Shown here one piece after another: positions 46,210 to 55,062 of a stretch of 64,000 bases of DNA. The position numbers and the translations under genes were made by a program. Numbering within the stretch: the first letter of the stretch is position 1; every line of letters starts with the position of its first letter. The DNA comes from Maribacter sp. (GTDB lineage Bacteria; Bacteroidota; Bacteroidia; Flavobacteriales; Flavobacteriaceae): NCBI GenBank assembly GCA_011050675.1, contig DRFI01000013.1, forward strand, positions 1 through 64,000. The letters run 5' to 3'. Under the pieces are notes generated by a model. It saw nothing but the letters and a program-made list of their open reading frames with translations, did no database searches and was not told where the DNA came from.

Positions 46210-46220
46210 TACTTCCGAAA

Positions 46221-47351
46221 ATGAAAATAGTTCAAGCAATAAAAAAATCTAACGAACCTTTTAAACTCAATAATTCTGTTGCGTTAAAAGAGCCGTTGGT
46301 ATTAGTTTTTGGTAATAGATATTTATTAGAAAGTAATCAAATTTATGCAGAGGTTAGAGAAATGTTCCCTAACGGTCATATTGTATTTGGTACTACATCT
46401 GGTGAGATTATAGATGATACCGTTCTTGATAATTCTGTTGTCTTAACTGCAATTGAATTTGAAAAAAGTTCAATTTTGGTAAAAAGGAGTAATGTTAACG
46501 ATTTTAACAACGATGATGAAAAATTAGGGAGGAGCCTTATGGACGAATTTCCTAGAGAAAATTTAAAGCACGTATTTGTTATATCAGAAGGTAGTACGGT
46601 AAATGGTAGCGCTCTTATCGCGGGAATTGAACATTTAGGAAATACTAGTTTTGGACTTTCTGGTGGGCTCTGTGGTGATGATGATCGTTTTGAACGAACA
46701 TTGGCTTCCTATAATGAAAACCCTAAAGAAGGTGAAATTATAGCTATTGGTTTTTATGGCGAAACTTTAGAAATCACTAGTTCTAATTATGGTGGATGGA
46801 CAACTTTTGGTCCAGAACGAATAATTACAAAATCTGATGGTAATGTACTTTATGAGCTAGATGGTAAACCAGCTTTAGATTTATATAAAACTTATTTAGG
46901 TGATAAAGCAAAAGAGTTGCCAAAGTCAGCTTTGCTATATCCTTTGAGTGTAAAAACGACACAAGATTCTGAAGCATTGGTGCGTACTATTCTAAATATA
47001 GATGAAGTAGAAAATACGATGACACTTGCAGGCGACGTTCCGGAAGGGGCTAGGGTGCAATTAATGATGTCTTCTGTTGATGATATTGCTAATGGTGCTT
47101 TTCATGCAGCAGAATTAGCAATGAACGATAGAAAGAATCCTCCAGAGCTAGCATTATTAATTAGTTGCATTGGCAGAAAATTGGTAATGGATCAAAGAAC
47201 GGAAGAAGAAATAGAAGAAGTGAAAGCTGTAATAGGTGATAATACTGTAATTGGCGGGTTTTATTCTTATGGCGAAATGGCCCCATTTAGTGGTCAAGAT
47301 AGTTGTAAATTACATAACCAGACCATGACATTAACCTTATTTAGCGAATAA
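46221..47351 (+). CDS. FIST-domain protein, NosP-like NO sensor
   Basis: 376 residues with FIST N-terminal (about 25-215, PNGHIVFGTTSGEI and FGLSGGLCGDDDRFERT) and FIST C-terminal (about 220-365, ELPKSALLYPLSV ... GGFYSYGEMAP) domains and no signal peptide. FIST proteins next to histidine kinases were shown in other bacteria to be haem NO sensors (NosP). It shares a TAATG start/stop overlap with the next kinase, the NosP-NahK arrangement. Haem binding by this protein is inferred from context. Confidence 0.9.
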   Translation: MKIVQAIKKSNEPFKLNNSVALKEPLVLVFGNRYLLESNQIYAEVREMFPNGHIVFGTTSGEIIDDTVLDNSVVLTAIEFEKSSILVKRSNVNDFNNDDEKLGRSLMDEFPRENLKHVFVISEGSTVNGSALIAGIEHLGNTSFGLSGGLCGDDDRFERTLASYNENPKEGEIIAIGFYGETLEITSSNYGGWTTFGPERIITKSDGNVLYELDGKPALDLYKTYLGDKAKELPKSALLYPLSVKTTQDSEALVRTILNIDEVENTMTLAGDVPEGARVQLMMSSVDDIANGAFHAAELAMNDRKNPPELALLISCIGRKLVMDQRTEEEIEEVKAVIGDNTVIGGFYSYGEMAPFSGQDSCKLHNQTMTLTLFSE

Positions 47352-48415
47352 TGCATTCACTATTAAAAAGACAGATTCGAAAATATTTACCTAGTGATCT
47401 AGAATCAAATCCCGAATTGGATAAGTTTTTAGAGGCAATAGAAAAATCGTATGAAAATTACGATGATAAATTTTCTATGCTCCACAGAGCTTCTACAATT
47501 AGCTCTGATGAACTTTTTGAAGCAAATAAGAAATTACAAAAAGAAGCCGAACAGCAGAAAAATATTTTAAATTCATTAGAAAATGCCATTCGTAGTTTAA
47601 CAGATAGTTTAAACGAAGAGCAATTATTTGGTCAAAAAATACAAAACGAATTTAATGCAGAAGATCTTGCAGGTTACATAAGTAATTTAGCATCTCAGTT
47701 TTCTAAGATGACAGTTGAAAAAGATAAACTTCTTATCAGTTTAGAAAACCAAAATGAATCTTTAAACAATTATGCGCAAATGGTATCGCATGATTTAAAA
47801 TCACCAATTAGAAACATTAACGCTCTAATGAGTTGGATAATGCAAGATGAGAAGGACAAATTCTCTAACACCAGTAAAGAAAATTGTTCATTGGTATCTC
47901 AAAACCTGGCAAAGATGGATAAACTTATTTCGGGTATACTAAGCCATGCGACATTGGGCGAAACAGAAGAGTTTAAGGTTTCGTTCGGTTTAATAGATAG
48001 TTTAAAAGATATAGAGCGAACAATTTATGTTCCAGATAATATAACATTTGAGTATCCTGTGGAGCTGCCACAGATGGTCTTTGAAAAGGCACGTTTAGAA
48101 CAATTGTTCATGAACTTGTTTACAAATGCCATTACTGCTACTGAAAACGTAGGAAAAGGAATAATTAAAATTGGCTACGAACCAGATGATGTATATTGGA
48201 AATTTAGTGTTTCCGATAACGGTAAAGGAATTGCAGTTAAACATCAAAAAGGAATCTTTGAAATGTTTAAAAAGCTAGAAACAGCTAATAATGCAACCGG
48301 TATAGGACTTGCAATTGTTAAGAAAATTGCAGTTCTTTATGAAGGTGATGTATGGTTGGAGTCAGAAGAAAATGTAGGCACTACATTTTTTATAACTTTA
48401 AAAAAGAATTCATGA
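47351..48415 (+). CDS. NosP-associated-type histidine kinase
   Basis: 354 residues, soluble, without PAS. The N-terminus LLKRQIRKYLPSDLESN ... FLEAIEKSYENYD and a long coiled coil (50-140) resemble NahK-type kinases that pair with NosP. DHp His147 (MVSHDLKSPIRN) and HATPase (DNGKGIAVKH, ATGIGLAIVKKI) follow. NahK proteins elsewhere are often hybrids with a receiver; this one ends after the ATPase, which fits a split relay with the separate REC and Hpt genes. Overlaps the Hpt gene as ATGA. Confidence 0.9.
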   Translation: MHSLLKRQIRKYLPSDLESNPELDKFLEAIEKSYENYDDKFSMLHRASTISSDELFEANKKLQKEAEQQKNILNSLENAIRSLTDSLNEEQLFGQKIQNEFNAEDLAGYISNLASQFSKMTVEKDKLLISLENQNESLNNYAQMVSHDLKSPIRNINALMSWIMQDEKDKFSNTSKENCSLVSQNLAKMDKLISGILSHATLGETEEFKVSFGLIDSLKDIERTIYVPDNITFEYPVELPQMVFEKARLEQLFMNLFTNAITATENVGKGIIKIGYEPDDVYWKFSVSDNGKGIAVKHQKGIFEMFKKLETANNATGIGLAIVKKIAVLYEGDVWLESEENVGTTFFITLKKNS

Positions 48416-48732
48416 TAGATCAACCTAACCTTAATTATGTAAATGAACTTGCCGGTGACGATGTTGAATTTAGAGGTCAATTCATCGATATAATCAAGAA
48501 CGAGTTCCCCCAGGAAAAAGAAGAATATTTTGGTCATGTATCTAATACTAGGGTAAAAGAAACAGCTGAAATCGTTCATAAATTAAAACACAAATTCAAT
48601 ATTCTGGGCATGGAAAATTCCTATAAGTTGGCTGTTGTCTATGAAATGGAATTATTAGAAGGCAAGCACGATAGCCAATCTAAATTCAAAGAAATTTTAG
48701 AAACTATTGAAGAATATATTAAAACAATATAA
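48412..48732 (+). CDS. Hpt-domain phosphotransfer protein
   Basis: 106 residues from the ATG at 48412, which overlaps the kinase stop; the frame extends upstream but without support. All-helical Hpt fold with phospho-His56 in EIVHKLKHKFNILGME, the usual H-x-L-K pattern followed by the LGM turn. A stand-alone Hpt links the Asp of one receiver to another. The LytTR gene starts on the next base after its stop. Confidence 0.88.
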   Translation: MIDQPNLNYVNELAGDDVEFRGQFIDIIKNEFPQEKEEYFGHVSNTRVKETAEIVHKLKHKFNILGMENSYKLAVVYEMELLEGKHDSQSKFKEILETIEEYIKTI

Positions 48733-49443
48733 ATGAACTGTATTATTATTGATGACGAAGCTATGGCAAGGGCAATTGTAAGACAATTGTGTTCTAAAAT
48801 ACCAGGGCTTGATGTCATTGAGGAATTTGATAATGCCATATCAGCAATTAAATTTCTAAATCAACAGGATATAGATGTCATATTTTTAGATATTCATATG
48901 CCTGGTTTTAGTGGTGTTGATTTTGTACAGACACTTAAAGATCCACCAAAAGTAGTTATGACTACTTCTGACACTGATTTTGCGATTGCTGCTTATGAAT
49001 ATGAATGTATCGTTGATTATTTAGTAAAACCGATTACGTTAGAACGATTTGAAAAAAGTATTGCAAAGATTCATAGCGCTTCAACTCAAAAACCACAAGC
49101 AAAGGTAGCAGCTAACGCGGATTCGGCGGTAGGTGAAGATTTATATATAAATATTGATAGAAGGTTGATAAAGCTAAAGCTTGATGAAATTTTGGTTATT
49201 GAGGCCAAAGGAGATTATATAGATGTTAAAACAGAAAAAGAAGAACACAGAGTACATACAACCTTAAAGAAAATTAAGGAAAAATTACCCGAAAAATTGT
49301 TTCTTCAAATACACCGATCGTACATTATTAATTTTACTAAAATTATTGATATAGAGGATAATAGTGTATTGATTGCAAAAAATGTAGTGCCTATAAGCCG
49401 ATCTAATCGTCCAGAATTAATGAGACGATTAAACCTACTATAA
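48733..49443 (+). CDS. LytTR-family response regulator
   Basis: 236 residues: receiver (1-120; D7, D8, phospho-acceptor Asp53 in IFLDIHMPGFSG, Lys in DYLVKPI) and a C-terminal LytTR DNA-binding domain (about 135-236; ILVIEAKGDYIDVKT, FLQIHRSYIINF, VPISRSNRPELM). LytTR proteins bind pairs of about 9-bp direct repeats 12-13 bp apart. Last gene of the NO operon and the only DNA-binding output in it. Confidence 0.94.
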   Translation: MNCIIIDDEAMARAIVRQLCSKIPGLDVIEEFDNAISAIKFLNQQDIDVIFLDIHMPGFSGVDFVQTLKDPPKVVMTTSDTDFAIAAYEYECIVDYLVKPITLERFEKSIAKIHSASTQKPQAKVAANADSAVGEDLYINIDRRLIKLKLDEILVIEAKGDYIDVKTEKEEHRVHTTLKKIKEKLPEKLFLQIHRSYIINFTKIIDIEDNSVLIAKNVVPISRSNRPELMRRLNLL

Positions 49444-49455
49444 CAGATATTTTAT

Positions 49456-49869
49456 TTACCAATTTTCGTGGTAAATCTTTTTAAAGATTTCTGCTAGCTC
49501 AATCTTGTTTACTGGCTTAACAACATAGCCTGTTAACTCTTCGAAGTGTGAGGCCTTTTTAATATCACTGTCGCGCATAGAAGAACTCACCATATAGATA
49601 TTTACGTCGTTTTGAATTTTGTCCTTAAGTTTTTTAAACTCGTTTAAAAATCCCCATCCATCTAAGAATGGCATGTTAATGTCTAAGAAAATAACTTCAG
49701 GAAGATCAATTTTTTCTTCGGTACATTTAGAAATGTATTCAACAGCTTGTTCTCCATCTGTAAATGTACTTACCACCAAATCTTTCGATAATTGGTGAAT
49801 GGTCTTTTTCATTAAATATAAATACAGTTCGTCATCATCGACTAGTAAAATGTTTGGTTTTGTTGTCAT
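49456..49869 (-). CDS. Single-domain response regulator, partner of the adjacent kinase
   Basis: 137 residues, receiver only, with phospho-acceptor Asp63 (IFLDINMPFLDG), DDD acidic pocket at 11-13 and GYVVKPV. It converges on the LytTR gene and directly follows a membrane histidine kinase gene (1-base gap) in the same direction, so they form a pair. No output domain; cross-talk with the Hpt of the neighbouring operon is possible. Confidence 0.9.
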   Translation of the reverse strand: MTTKPNILLVDDDELYLYLMKKTIHQLSKDLVVSTFTDGEQAVEYISKCTEEKIDLPEVIFLDINMPFLDGWGFLNEFKKLKDKIQNDVNIYMVSSSMRDSDIKKASHFEELTGYVVKPVNKIELAEIFKKIYHENW

Positions 49870-49870
49870 T

Positions 49871-51658
49871 TTAAAATATTAGTTTAAACGTGGTTCCTAC
49901 TCCTTCTTTACTATTTATTGTTATGGTTGCGTTGAGTGCGTCTAGTTGAGATTTTACTAAAAACAGCCCCATACCTTTGCCAGAAATATTTCTATGAAAT
50001 CTTTTGTAGAGTTTAAATACATTGTCTCCATGACGTTCCATATTTAATCCTATTCCATTATCCCTCACATATAAGACCTTATGCTTATTTTCTATTGCTG
50101 TTTTAAACTCTATATATGACGCAACATCATCTCTTTTATATTTTATGGAATTTGATATAAAGTTGTGAATTATGCTTTGTAAATAGAATTTGGAATACGA
50201 GATATGATCCCATGCATCTATGTTTATCAATACTTCAAATCCGGTATCTTCTAAAAGTGTTTCGGTAAATTCATGTTTTACTTCCGCTATAAGTTCTTGA
50301 AGGTCAATATTTGTAATTTTAATTTCCTTACTGTCTAAGATAGATACGTACTTATTTATATCTTTTGTTAGGTTCGTTATACTGTTAGAAACCTGTTCTA
50401 ATTTAGGTAAGAGTTGATTTAGTATCTCAGGATTTTTTTCGATTCTAATCATTTCTACAATGACCGACATACTAGTTACAGGCGCCCTAAGGTTATGAGA
50501 AATTAAATAATTGAAATCGCTTAACTGCTTGTTACGTATTTCTAAACTATTATTCATTTCATTGACAATCACGTTATTCTCCTCTAATTGGTCCTTACTT
50601 CTTGTAAGCAATATATTCTTACTCTCTAATTCTTTATAAAACAGATCTTTTTCCGCTTTCTTTTTTTGAAAAACATAACTTAAAGTAAACAGACCAATAA
50701 TGGCGATGATATTAAACGTAATAAAACTATCTAATAAAGGCTGTACGTAAGATTTTATTAACCTTGGCGGTATTTCTAAAATCATGTACCAATTACTTGG
50801 CGTAACAATCTCTGATGGTAAATTAGATTTTGAACCAAACGAACTTTTAGTTCCATTTAAAACTATAGGTTGCAATCGCCAAATGTGATCATCATCTACA
50901 ATTGTAGTGTCAAGTGTTATGCCTTTTATATTTGATATTAAATCAATGGGAAAAACGTTATCAACATTACCAGTTTCATATGGTAAGTCTTCTTCATGCA
51001 GACTTGAGCTTATTACGCGGTGGTTTTCATCTAATAAAAAAAGTTCTGTATCGGCAACTTTAGATTTAAGTTGGTCAAGTACTCTTTTCATTTTAAAATT
51101 AATAACAACTACACCTATTTTAGTTTGAGTAGTGTCAAAAATTGGAGCTACTGCTCTAAGAACTGGCTTGTTAGGTTTTTCAATGATGCCATTTTCCCTA
51201 TTTAAACTTATTTGAGATAGATATAACTGATTTTTGGACAATGCCAAACCAGCCCTAACATATTGATGGTTTTCTTTATTCTGTAAGTTGCCAATGGTTA
51301 CTGAGTCTGCGCTATTTCTTACGGCTCTAAAAAATTCTTGTCCATGGAGATCTATGAAACGAAATTGATCATAATCTGTTATTTCTTTTATTAATTCGAT
51401 ATATCGGTCCATGAAAGAAGTATGCTTTCCCATGGGGTCAAAACTTACTGGGTATTCTAAGTTAGACCAGTACACCGTGTCATCAAGTAGAGCATTACAT
51501 TGTTCAAGAAAATAATTCTTTTTTAATATAGCATCTCGTTGTTGATATTCAGATAAGGCAATAATCTGCTTCTCTTTTTGCGAATAAAAGATGTACATTG
51601 TTAGGGCTACCAACGGAACATATAAACCTATAAACATTTTAAAAACTCTCTTCCACAT
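49871..51658 (-). CDS. Membrane sensor histidine kinase with extracellular sensing domain
   Basis: 595 residues. One membrane helix at about 7-25, a periplasmic sensor of about 285 residues that looks like a double-Cache/CHASE-like module, second helix about 311-330, coiled coil, DHp with His388 (YLISHNLRAPVTSM) and HATPase (NGIGLNMERHGDNVF, GKGMGLFLVK). The ligand is unknown. Its DHp differs from the two NO-operon kinases. Confidence 0.9.
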   Translation of the reverse strand: MWKRVFKMFIGLYVPLVALTMYIFYSQKEKQIIALSEYQQRDAILKKNYFLEQCNALLDDTVYWSNLEYPVSFDPMGKHTSFMDRYIELIKEITDYDQFRFIDLHGQEFFRAVRNSADSVTIGNLQNKENHQYVRAGLALSKNQLYLSQISLNRENGIIEKPNKPVLRAVAPIFDTTQTKIGVVVINFKMKRVLDQLKSKVADTELFLLDENHRVISSSLHEEDLPYETGNVDNVFPIDLISNIKGITLDTTIVDDDHIWRLQPIVLNGTKSSFGSKSNLPSEIVTPSNWYMILEIPPRLIKSYVQPLLDSFITFNIIAIIGLFTLSYVFQKKKAEKDLFYKELESKNILLTRSKDQLEENNVIVNEMNNSLEIRNKQLSDFNYLISHNLRAPVTSMSVIVEMIRIEKNPEILNQLLPKLEQVSNSITNLTKDINKYVSILDSKEIKITNIDLQELIAEVKHEFTETLLEDTGFEVLINIDAWDHISYSKFYLQSIIHNFISNSIKYKRDDVASYIEFKTAIENKHKVLYVRDNGIGLNMERHGDNVFKLYKRFHRNISGKGMGLFLVKSQLDALNATITINSKEGVGTTFKLIF

Positions 51659-51992
51659 ATAAGCTCGATTAGAGTCTCATTTTCTATAGTAATTCTACAA
51701 TGGGGGAATTTAATGTTCTTACGCTAAAGTAAGTAAAATTCTTACAATTAACTGGTTTTTTTCTAATAATTTAACTGCTTAAGCTACGATTATGCAATAA
51801 ATACTTTAAATTTTTGTAGGATTTTTTATGTAAGAGATTGTTTTACAATACCAAAAGTAATTTTTGGGTATAGTTATACATGAAATTGTAAAATTAAAAT
51901 GAAATAGTAGGGGTTATTATAAACGGTTTAATCAAGATTTAAGCTTCTATAAAATAGTGGTTTCTCTTAAAATAACTACTTCGCTTTTACAA

Positions 51993-52301
51993 CTATTTCG
52001 GTAAACTCGAATCCAGCTGCTTTGCCGATGCAATATTACTATACTTACCATAAATATTTAAGCTAAAACGCTTATAGAAATGATCTTGTATAGAAGCTTC
52101 AGTCCTAAAAATAACTGTTTTAACATCATCCTCTACTAGTTGAATACCTTTGGCCGCACTAACCATGTAGGTTGTTTTTTCTGAGATATTACCAGGTATA
52201 TCTGCAAATATTTCAACTGCGTTGTATACTTGGGGACTAAAATATATGGTAGGTAATTGGTCACCGACCTAAATGCTTGATAAAATAATGCTAGCCTTCA
52301 T
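51993..52301 (-). pseudogene. Decayed gene with an in-frame stop
   Basis: A 103-codon frame running from an ATG at 52301 (MKASIILSSI) to a TAG at 51993 is broken by a TAG at codon 11 (52271-52269). After the stop it stays open for 91 codons with normal amino-acid mix (...IPGNISEKTTYMVSAAKG... SIQDHFYKRFSLNIYGKYS). This looks like a short, exported or surface protein gene that has decayed. Family unknown. The rest of the 51659-52306 interval (51659-51992) is AT-rich and holds nothing that I can name. Confidence 0.5.
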
Positions 52302-52306
52302 GATAT

Positions 52307-53233
52307 TTGATTTATAACCAAGTCAATTTTTGGACTCTAAAAAACGTAATCAAGACGGCAATAAAACTAGTATTTAATAAAGTTTCTCCCGAAAAATTAT
52401 TCATGGGGAGTGTACTGGTCATTAATGGAGATAATTATCTCTATAATGTTATCTTGGGTAGATTGCTTGGTCCTGCAATATATAGGGAAGCAGCATTAAT
52501 TATAATCTTATTACTGGTGCTATCCTTTTTAGGAACGACCTTTCAACTTGCCACTGCAAAATTCGCAATATTATTTATCTATGATGATTGGATTGCTATA
52601 AAGCAACTTTTGTATACATATGCATTATGTTTTTGGATGCTAATTGGTATATTCATTTTTGCTTTAGCCAATAACCTATTGGTTAAGCATTATTTTGATA
52701 CTGTAAATACAGGTCTTTATTCTTCATTGGCCATGATTTGGCATGTGGTTTATTTTGTGGCTTGGATGTTCGGAATGTTATTGTTGCCCGCTGTGGTACA
52801 AAAGCAAAAAGGTGGTGAAGCTACTGCACCAATACTAATTAAGTATATAAGCTATGTGGGCGTACTGGCAATTTCTATAATTTTCTGCTGTGCCGTTTTT
52901 CCAGAATTTATAATGCCATTAATTTTTGGTGAGGCTTATATATCAATAGTAACATTATTATGGCAATATACACTTGCTACGTCGTTACTCGCAATCTCCA
53001 ATATATTTGCTTATTACTTTTTATCATTAAATCAGTATGTTACTTTTATACTTTCTGGTGTTCTTGGAATTTCACAAATTGTAATGATCATTTTCTTTCA
53101 TAGTACCTTATATATGGTAGTTCAAATTCAAATTATAGCAATGGTAGCATTGTTGGTTGCTCAGCTATTTTATTTTACACATAATAATATTTTAAATAAG
53201 ACGACTTCATCCTATCGTCCTAGAAAAATATAA
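52307..53233 (+). CDS. Shortened polysaccharide flippase-like membrane protein
   Basis: 308 residues from a TTG (or 276 from the ATG at 52403), with about 8 hydrophobic helices, resembling oligosaccharide flippase (MATE/MOP) proteins of flavobacterial glycan loci (NGDNYLYNVILGRLLGPA near the N-terminus, FGEAYISIVTLLWQYTLA later). Flippases of this sort have about 12-14 helices and over 400 residues; here the text passes from helix 3-4 (ALCFWMLIGIFIFALA) straight into a segment expected near mid-protein (LLVKHYFDTVNTGLYSSLA). An in-frame internal loss of about 100-130 residues is inferred from family memory. It may be non-functional. Confidence 0.6.
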   Translation: MIYNQVNFWTLKNVIKTAIKLVFNKVSPEKLFMGSVLVINGDNYLYNVILGRLLGPAIYREAALIIILLLVLSFLGTTFQLATAKFAILFIYDDWIAIKQLLYTYALCFWMLIGIFIFALANNLLVKHYFDTVNTGLYSSLAMIWHVVYFVAWMFGMLLLPAVVQKQKGGEATAPILIKYISYVGVLAISIIFCCAVFPEFIMPLIFGEAYISIVTLLWQYTLATSLLAISNIFAYYFLSLNQYVTFILSGVLGISQIVMIIFFHSTLYMVVQIQIIAMVALLVAQLFYFTHNNILNKTTSSYRPRKI

Positions 53234-53361
53234 CCTCGAGGAAATCTCGCATTTTAGGTTATTATATAATGTCCACATGTTTATAGATGAACAGTGTGTT
53301 ATTATAAGTGATTTATATAGTGGTGTGTAAAGGTGAATTTATGGCTTAACGCGTATTTACT

Positions 53362-53431
53362 TCCATTCGTCTACAGTAAATCTTCATCCACCTAAAATCG
53401 CTATAAAAGCTTCGTCTTAGTTGGATATTTG
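53362..53431 (+). promoter_or_regulatory. Promoter of the GT4 gene with tandem LytTR-like boxes
   Basis: Box 1 TCCATTCGTCTACAG (53362-53376) and box 2 TTCATCCACCTAAAA (53383-53397), 21 bp start to start, and a -7-like GATATTTG at 53424-53431, 27 bases after box 2. ATG at 53470. Same layout as at 42738-42808. Confidence 0.6.
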
Positions 53432-53469
53432 TTCCAGAAATAACCCAAATAGTATTTAAACCTTAACCT

Positions 53470-54699
53470 ATGAAGCTTGCAATTGTTACTGCATATCCCC
53501 CAAGTAAAGTGACCTTAACCGAATACGGATATCACTTAGTAAAACATTTTAGACTTCAAAAAGAAGTAACGGAAATAATATTGATTACCGACAAAACTAA
53601 AGGAGAGAAAGATCTTAATTTCAATGAAGACGGATGTAAGATTACGGTAAAAGAATGTTGGAGTTTTAATGACTACACGAACCTTTTCAAAATTAACCGT
53701 GTAATTACAGAAACAAAACCAGACGCAGTACTTTTTAACTTACAGTTCTTAAAATTTGGGGATAAGAAAATACCCGCAGCCCTTGGTTTAATGTTACCAT
53801 TAATGTGCAAATTAAAGGGAATACCTACTATTTCATTATTGCATAATATTTTGGAGCAAGTAGATTTAGAAAATGCCGGTATTACTTCTAATAAACTAGT
53901 GCAAAAGTTTTGTGGGACAATTGGTAATATGCTAACAAGATTTGTATTGGCTTCAGATGTTGTTGCGGTAACGATAAGTAAATATCAAACCATATTAGAG
54001 AACAAATACGAGTCTAGAAATGTGGCTCTAATTCCGCACGGCTCTTTTGAAACTCCACCAGAACCTGACTATAGATTGCCCGTAGGACCAAAGAAAATTA
54101 TGGCTTTTGGAAAGTTCGGTACTTATAAAAAGGTAGAGATTATGATTGAAGCGATAGAATTGGTAAGAAAGCGTACAAATGAAGACATCGAAATTGTAAT
54201 TGCCGGCACCAATAGCCTCAATACCCCTGGTTATTTAGAAGGTGTGAAAAAGAAATATGCACATGTAGAACAATTACATTTTACAGGTTATGTTGCAGAA
54301 GAAGATGTACCAGTAATTTTTGGTGAAAGTGCTGTGGTGGTTTTTCCTTATACTTCTACTACAGGTAGTTCTGGAGTTCTTCACCAAGCTGGCAGCTATG
54401 GTAAGGCAGTTGTGTTACCAGATTTGGGACACTTAAGTACTTTGGTAAAAGAAGAAGGTTATAAAGGTGAGTTTTTTGAGCCTGAAAGTGCAGATTCTTT
54501 GGCAGATGCTATAGAGAATATTCTGGTCCACGATTCGTATAGAGCATATTTAGCAAAGGCAAATTATAGAGCAGCTTCCTCTTTTCCTATGTCAGATATT
54601 ACAAAAATGTACTTAGAGTATTTTAAAGTATTACAATTAGCAAAATCGAAAGGTTTCACTTTAGATGTGCCTATGGTAGAAAAAGAATTAATGTTATAA
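53470..54699 (+). CDS. Glycosyltransferase family 4-type
   Basis: 409 residues with GT-B fold features: N-terminal MKLAIVTAYPPSK and a C-terminal donor-binding domain with KIMAFGKFGTYKKVEIMIEA, EDVPVIFGESAVVVFPY and GSSGVLHQAGSYGKAVVLPD. It transfers a sugar from an NDP-sugar to a glycan or lipid acceptor; the substrate is unknown. Cytoplasmic. It has its own LytTR-like promoter and a strong terminator, so it forms a single transcription unit between the flippase-like and REC-GT2 genes. Confidence 0.9.
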   Translation: MKLAIVTAYPPSKVTLTEYGYHLVKHFRLQKEVTEIILITDKTKGEKDLNFNEDGCKITVKECWSFNDYTNLFKINRVITETKPDAVLFNLQFLKFGDKKIPAALGLMLPLMCKLKGIPTISLLHNILEQVDLENAGITSNKLVQKFCGTIGNMLTRFVLASDVVAVTISKYQTILENKYESRNVALIPHGSFETPPEPDYRLPVGPKKIMAFGKFGTYKKVEIMIEAIELVRKRTNEDIEIVIAGTNSLNTPGYLEGVKKKYAHVEQLHFTGYVAEEDVPVIFGESAVVVFPYTSTTGSSGVLHQAGSYGKAVVLPDLGHLSTLVKEEGYKGEFFEPESADSLADAIENILVHDSYRAYLAKANYRAASSFPMSDITKMYLEYFKVLQLAKSKGFTLDVPMVEKELML

Positions 54700-54720
54700 A
54701 CTATTTGGTTAGGTTTGGTG

Positions 54721-54760
54721 AAAAAGGGAGTAGTGTGGTTAGCTACTCCCTTTTTGTTTT
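54721..54760 (+). terminator. Terminator after the GT4 gene
   Basis: Stem AAAAAGGGAGTAG / CTACTCCCTTTTT around a 9-base loop, followed by a T-rich tract, 21 bases after the stop. The remaining 54761-54945 stretch has no credible gene; an ORF at 54705-54941 spans this hairpin and was rejected. Confidence 0.88.
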
Positions 54761-54945
54761 TTCGATATTTTGGGCGCTTAATTTTTTTCAGAAACAAGTT
54801 CAATATAAAATTAAATCTCGATTCTTACAAATATTATTTTTCTGTATTACTGCGATGACGGTATGTAAATCAATTGGTTATCTGTTGATTGAATATTTAT
54901 TTTTTTCATTTTATTTTCTTGGCAATGAGTCAGCGAACTAATAAA

Positions 54946-55016
54946 ACCATTCGTCTACAGAAAAACGGGGGTCATCTTTTTAGTTCCAAAATCGATGTGT
55001 CTGAAAAGTACTTTTA
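54946..55016 (+). promoter_or_regulatory. Promoter of the REC-GT2 gene with LytTR-like boxes
   Basis: Box 1 ACCATTCGTCTACAG (54946-54960) is identical to the one before the small secreted gene. Box 2 (54967-54981) is weaker, sharing TCAxCT. A -7-like TACTTTTA lies at 55009-55016, 28 bases after box 2. ATG at 55063. Confidence 0.55.
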
Positions 55017-55062
55017 AGGTGTAACCATATAAAGCAACCAAATACTAACCAAAATCTTATAC

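Noticed and set aside
51659-51780. Possible LytTR-like box upstream of the membrane kinase gene
   Set aside because: Only CCATT is shared; there is no second box at 21 bp and no consistent -7 distance.
54705-54941. 78-codon ORF after the GT4 gene
   Set aside because: It runs through a strong rho-independent terminator (54721-54760), and its composition is that of translated AT-rich spacer.
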